64,000 nt of DNA from assembly GCA_035373625.1 (NCBI GenBank), contig DAOSNS010000025.1:7451-71450 (forward strand), read 5' to 3'. Shown piece after piece: positions 60,787 through 64,000 of the stretch. The stretch comes from DSWT01 sp035373625. Its GTDB lineage: Bacteria; Chloroflexota; Anaerolineae; B4-G1; SLSP01. Numbering within the stretch: position 1 is the stretch's first letter; each line of letters opens with the position of its first letter. The notes beneath the pieces are model-generated. The model saw nothing but the letters and a program-made list of their open reading frames with translations, made no database searches and had not been told where the DNA came from. A program made the translations under genes and the position numbers.

Positions 60787-61743
60787 CTCTTCCCGCATAT
60801 ACGCTTTCCCCAAGGCCGCCGGCGCGCCAATACGATGACTGAGGTTCTCCCACCACGTCATCACCACCAACACCAGGATTGTCGTCAGATAAGGCAACAT
60901 GTTCAGATAGGCTGCGGGAATGGTTGTACCGCTGGCCTGCAGACGGAATTGTACGGCGTTAATGCCCCCGAAGAGAATCGCACCCAGGACGGCGCGTGCG
61001 GGATTCCACATGGCGAAGATGACGAGCGCGATGGCAATCCAGCCCCGTCCACCGGTGATGTTCTCTGTCCAGCCGGGCACATAGGCCAGTGACAGGTGCG
61101 CGCCGCCGAAGCCCACCAGTGCCCCGCCGAGGATCGTGTACAGATAGCGCGTTTTGGGCACGTCAATTCCTGCCGCATCCGCCGTTTGTGGGCTTTCACC
61201 CACAGCGCGCAGGTTGAGGCCGTTGCGGGTCTTATACAGGTAAAACGTCGCCAGTGGAATGAGGATATACAACAGGTAAGTAAGGATGTCCTGCTTGAAG
61301 AGCGCCCCCACCACCGGCAGTTGGCTGAGACCGGGGATTTCGATGGTGCTGAAGCGCGGACCGGTCATACCGACGAGGCTGCCACCGTTAGAGGCCGGCC
61401 CCAGCCGTTCCCCCAGGAAACTTGCCAGGCCGCGCCCGAACAGCGTGATGCTCAATCCACTGACAACCTGATTGGCGCGCATCGTCACGGTGAGGAATGC
61501 GTGAATGGTCGCCATGAGCATCCCCACCAGTGTGGCAACCAGCACGCCCAGCCATAGATTTTTGGTATGATAGACCGTCGCAAAGGCCGTGACCGCACCG
61601 GTCAACATCATCCCTTCCAGCCCCAAATTGAGGATGCCGGAACGTTCGGTGTAGATTTCACCCACCGTCGCGTAAATCAATGAGGTGCCGGCGCGCAAAG
61701 TCGTTGTCAAAATCTGCGTCAGCAGTGCGAAAAACTCAATCAT
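60781..61743 (-). CDS. ABC transporter permease (nucleoside/simple sugar type)
   Basis: A 320-residue permease of the BPD_transp_2 family (about nine helices; GEIYTERSGILNLGLEGMMLTGA, the NupQ/YufQ-type signature). It overlaps the second permease gene by 8 nt. Together with the ATPase they resemble BmpA/NupOPQ nucleoside importers. Its substrate protein is not in the window. Its last codons touch the heptamer array. Confidence 0.87.
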   Translation of the reverse strand: MIEFFALLTQILTTTLRAGTSLIYATVGEIYTERSGILNLGLEGMMLTGAVTAFATVYHTKNLWLGVLVATLVGMLMATIHAFLTVTMRANQVVSGLSITLFGRGLASFLGERLGPASNGGSLVGMTGPRFSTIEIPGLSQLPVVGALFKQDILTYLLYILIPLATFYLYKTRNGLNLRAVGESPQTADAAGIDVPKTRYLYTILGGALVGFGGAHLSLAYVPGWTENITGGRGWIAIALVIFAMWNPARAVLGAILFGGINAVQFRLQASGTTIPAAYLNMLPYLTTILVLVVMTWWENLSHRIGAPAALGKAYMREEK

Positions 61744-62821
61744 GCTTTTTCTCCGTCAACATAGTCCCTTCGTGGCGCACAATACGGATGCGGTACTCGG
61801 TGAAGATCGTCCCGGCCAGCATAGGGATGAGGATCATCCCTTGAAGCACCAGCCCTACCGAAGCCGGGAGGCGCATCTTCATCTGAATTTGGTCGCCGCC
61901 GACAAGCAGCGCGGCCATCAAAATCGCCACAAACAGGATGACGATGGGGTTGAGCTGTGACATCCAGGCGACGATGATTGCAGTGTAGCCGTAGCCCACC
62001 GACAACCCCTGTTGCAGGCGGCGCGACAGGCCCAGCACTTCGCAGGCGCCCGCCAGTCCACTCAACGCGCCGGAGAGCAGCAGCGCCAATACGATGTTGC
62101 GGGCGATGTCAATGCCCAGATAGCGCGCCGCCGTCTGGTTCTCACCGATGATCTTCAGCTCGAACCCCCAACGGGTATATTTGAATACGAACCACAACAG
62201 CAAAGCCAAAAGAACGGCAAAGATGAGTCCAAAATTGGCCCGTCCGGCAATTTGCGGCAGCCACGCCGACTCGGGGAATTTGGCCGTGCCGGAATTGTAA
62301 CCCGGCGCACGCCAGGCCACGTAAATCAGGTGCTCGGCATAGAGGATGGCGACGTAGTTGAGCATCAACGTCGTCAACGTCTCATCCACTTTGAGATATG
62401 CCTTGAGCAGCGCCGGCACGCCGGACCACACGGCCCCGGCAATGATCCCCATCAACAGCGCCAACGGCAACACCGTCCAGCCGGGCAACCCTTGCGACCA
62501 ATACAACGCCACGCCCGCCGCCGCCACCCCACCAAGCGTCAGTTGCCCCTCGGCACCGATGTTCCAGAAGCGCATGCGAAAGGCAACAGAGACCGCCAGG
62601 CCGGTTAGCATCAAAGGAATAGCCTTGACCAGCGTTTCGGTGATGCCATACCATGAGCCAAAGGCCCCTTTTGCCATTGCCGCGTAAGTGACGAAAGGAT
62701 TCGCACCAGAAACGGCCAGCAGGATCGCCCCAAAAATCAGCGACACGACAAATGAAACGATGGGCACCAGCACCATCGCCCGCCGGGAGACCGATTCACG
62801 TTTTTCAAAGACAATGCGCAT
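61736..62821 (-). CDS. ABC transporter permease (nucleoside/simple sugar type)
   Basis: A 361-residue permease of the NupP/YufP type, with eight or more helices and FRMRFWNIGAEGQLTLGG, the counterpart of the signature in the paired permease. The two form the membrane part of the importer. Guanosine or other purines are likely substrates by family, and a xanthine dehydrogenase subunit gene lies downstream. Confidence 0.87.
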   Translation of the reverse strand: MRIVFEKRESVSRRAMVLVPIVSFVVSLIFGAILLAVSGANPFVTYAAMAKGAFGSWYGITETLVKAIPLMLTGLAVSVAFRMRFWNIGAEGQLTLGGVAAAGVALYWSQGLPGWTVLPLALLMGIIAGAVWSGVPALLKAYLKVDETLTTLMLNYVAILYAEHLIYVAWRAPGYNSGTAKFPESAWLPQIAGRANFGLIFAVLLALLLWFVFKYTRWGFELKIIGENQTAARYLGIDIARNIVLALLLSGALSGLAGACEVLGLSRRLQQGLSVGYGYTAIIVAWMSQLNPIVILFVAILMAALLVGGDQIQMKMRLPASVGLVLQGMILIPMLAGTIFTEYRIRIVRHEGTMLTEKKHD

Positions 62822-62827
62822 AAAGCC

Positions 62828-62866
62828 CTCAGCTATCAGCTATCAGCAATCAGCTATCAGCCAATC
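62828..62866. repeat. Heptamer repeats (CAGCTAT)
   Basis: Four to five 7-bp units between the ATPase and permease genes. Reverse complement of the NNGCTGA repeats near 21262. Confidence 0.7.
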
Positions 62867-62875
62867 TCCAATCCG

Positions 62876-63946
62876 TCAATCTTTAATCTCTTGCGCCCCG
62901 GCCATCATCAACCCCAGGGTTTCGATGTCGGCGGTGGCGGCAGGAAGGATACCCATTATGCGCCCCTCGAACAACACGGCGATGTGATCCGCGATGGTCA
63001 ACAGTTCCTCCAGATCCTCGGAGACCAGCAGCACGGCGCGCCCGGCGTCACGCTGCTCCAGCAAACGCCGCCGTACTGCCTCGGTCGCACCCACGTCCAG
63101 TCCACGCGAGGGGTAAGCCGCCACCAGCAACCCCGCACAGGCGTCAATTTCGCGCGCCAGGATAACCTTCTGGATATTGCCACCGGAGAGAAACTTGATG
63201 TGCGTCTGCGGGGTAGGGGTCGCAATACGGAAGGCCTCGATCATCCGCCGCGCCAGTTCCAGGATGCGCCGGGGATGCAAAATCCCGTGATCTGTCAACG
63301 GCGGCTGGCGATAGCCCTTCATGGCGATATTGTCGGCGACAGCCATATCGGCCACCGCGCCCATGCCGATGCGGTCGGCGGGGATGTGGCTCACGCCGGA
63401 ACGGATGATGTCCAGCGGCGGCTTGTTCGTGCGATCCTCCCCGTTGATGAACACCTTGCCCTGCGTGGCTTTGCGCAGGCCGGTGACGACTTCGACCAGC
63501 TCACGTTGTCCGTTGCCGGCCACCCCCGCGATGCCCAGAATTTCGCCACCGCGTATGGTGAAGGACACACCACGCAACGCCGGCAACCCTTTATCGTTTT
63601 CCGCGTGGACATCGCGCAATTCGAGCACTACATCACCCGGCGTGCAGGCGTTCTTTTCCAACTGGAACAACACCTCGCGCCCCACCATCAACCGCGCCAA
63701 TTCTTGCGGATTAGTCTCCGCCGTCTTTTTGACGGCGACGACCCGTCCCGCCCGCATCACCCGCACCCACTGCGAAAACTCCATCACCTCTTCCATCTTG
63801 TGGGTGATGAAGATGGCGGATTTGCCTTCGTCGGTCATGCGCTTGAGGATGTGTCCCAATTCGCGGGACTCTTGCGGCGTTAAAACGGCGGTCGGTTCAT
63901 CCAAAATCAGGATTTCCGCGCCGCGATACAGCAATTTGAGGATTTG
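62876..63946 (-). pseudogene. ABC transporter ATPase, 5' part missing
   Basis: The second half of a two-domain ATPase of the NupO/RbsA type. What remains is the Walker B and following part of domain 1 (GAEILILDEPTAVLTPQE) and all of domain 2, whose P-loop is degenerate (GVAGNGQREL) as usual. The family frame continues upstream as QILKLLYRG, then hits a stop (TAA) at about 63949-63947. The expected Walker A half (about 150 residues) is absent. The minus-strand operon therefore starts with a broken gene, unless the join is an assembly error. TTG 63934 is not a credible start. Confidence 0.75.
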
Positions 63947-64000
63947 TTACTGTCATAAAGTATTCGCCATGAAAGGGCGGTCCAGTTTAGCATGTTCATA
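63946..64000. other. Foreign sequence at the right edge
   Basis: The sequence departs from the ATPase gene here. On the plus strand it opens near TGTTACTGTCATAAAG and holds GGCGGTCCAGTTT, which could be an insertion-sequence end (some IS21-type ends look like this). It is too short to classify. Confidence 0.35.

Noticed and set aside
60587..60856. N-terminal extension of the thioesterase encoding TSNKQPE-type repeats
   Set aside because: It is the translation of the heptamer array and part of the next gene. The family start is at 60586.

Overview
The window reads as a scaffold piece from a member of the Chloroflexota, most likely Anaerolineae, and probably from a metagenome assembly. It contains a 100-base run of N inside a tandem repeat. 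The lineage call is inference from gene content: a MutL-like ASKHA protein beside a barrel/KOW protein, Pro/Thr-rich surface proteins with C-terminal membrane anchors, tandem LytR-CpsA-Psr proteins, an RNase J, and an FDH-diaphorase operon with PHP, DRTGG and CBS accessories. Many intergenic spaces also hold heptameric tandem repeats and small inverted-repeat elements. No tRNA or rRNA gene was seen.

Layout. 1-4883: membrane protein pair, MutL-like protein and KOW protein (+). 5104-10975: surface protein, lipoprotein, NarL-type two-component pair, GT-C glycosyltransferase (+). 11041-15026: two LCP proteins and a glycosyltransferase (-). 15036-16113: a tandem array that repeats the last 27 nt of the RNase J gene, with the assembly gap. 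16087-18776: rnj and mutM (-), separated by a small inverted-repeat element. 18928-21711: an iron and oxygen-defence locus (-) with superoxide reductase, a double ferritin-like protein ending in an encapsulin cargo peptide, the encapsulin shell and a second ferritin-like protein. 22247-27477: DUF3267 protein, beta carbonic anhydrase and two secreted proteins (-).

28001-41877 is devoted to formate. fdhD, mobA and focA face a long minus-strand cluster with a cysteine-type molybdenum formate dehydrogenase, two complete NuoE/NuoF diaphorase pairs, an HndB-like protein that has lost all cluster cysteines, an HATPase protein, and a PHP/DRTGG/CBS-HATPase/DRTGG group. FdhD and MobA would mature the molybdenum cofactor, FocA would move formate, and the diaphorases would pass electrons between formate, NAD(P) and perhaps ferredoxin.

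41878-42726 is about 850 bp without genes that holds at least four distinct small inverted-repeat elements, one nested inside another. 42727-47573: hisS, nadK, glycosyltransferase, methyltransferase and FHA protein (+). 47721-50734: larC, larB and larE for the nickel-pincer nucleotide (-), with no larA in view. 51022-55978: murJ, solute-binding lipoprotein, CAP-domain protein and YitT protein (+). 55979-58260 is a small island of three transposase fragments around a methyltransferase. 58287-63946 (-): DUF1385 protein, a lone xanthine dehydrogenase FAD subunit, a thioesterase, and a nucleoside-type ABC transporter whose ATPase gene breaks off 54 bases before the right edge.

The points most worth follow-up are the encapsulin operon with its two-bundle cargo, the gene-tail repeats behind rnj and behind the HATPase gene, the small mobile elements (one with an 8-bp target duplication), and the double-diaphorase formate dehydrogenase with its cysteine-free HndB.
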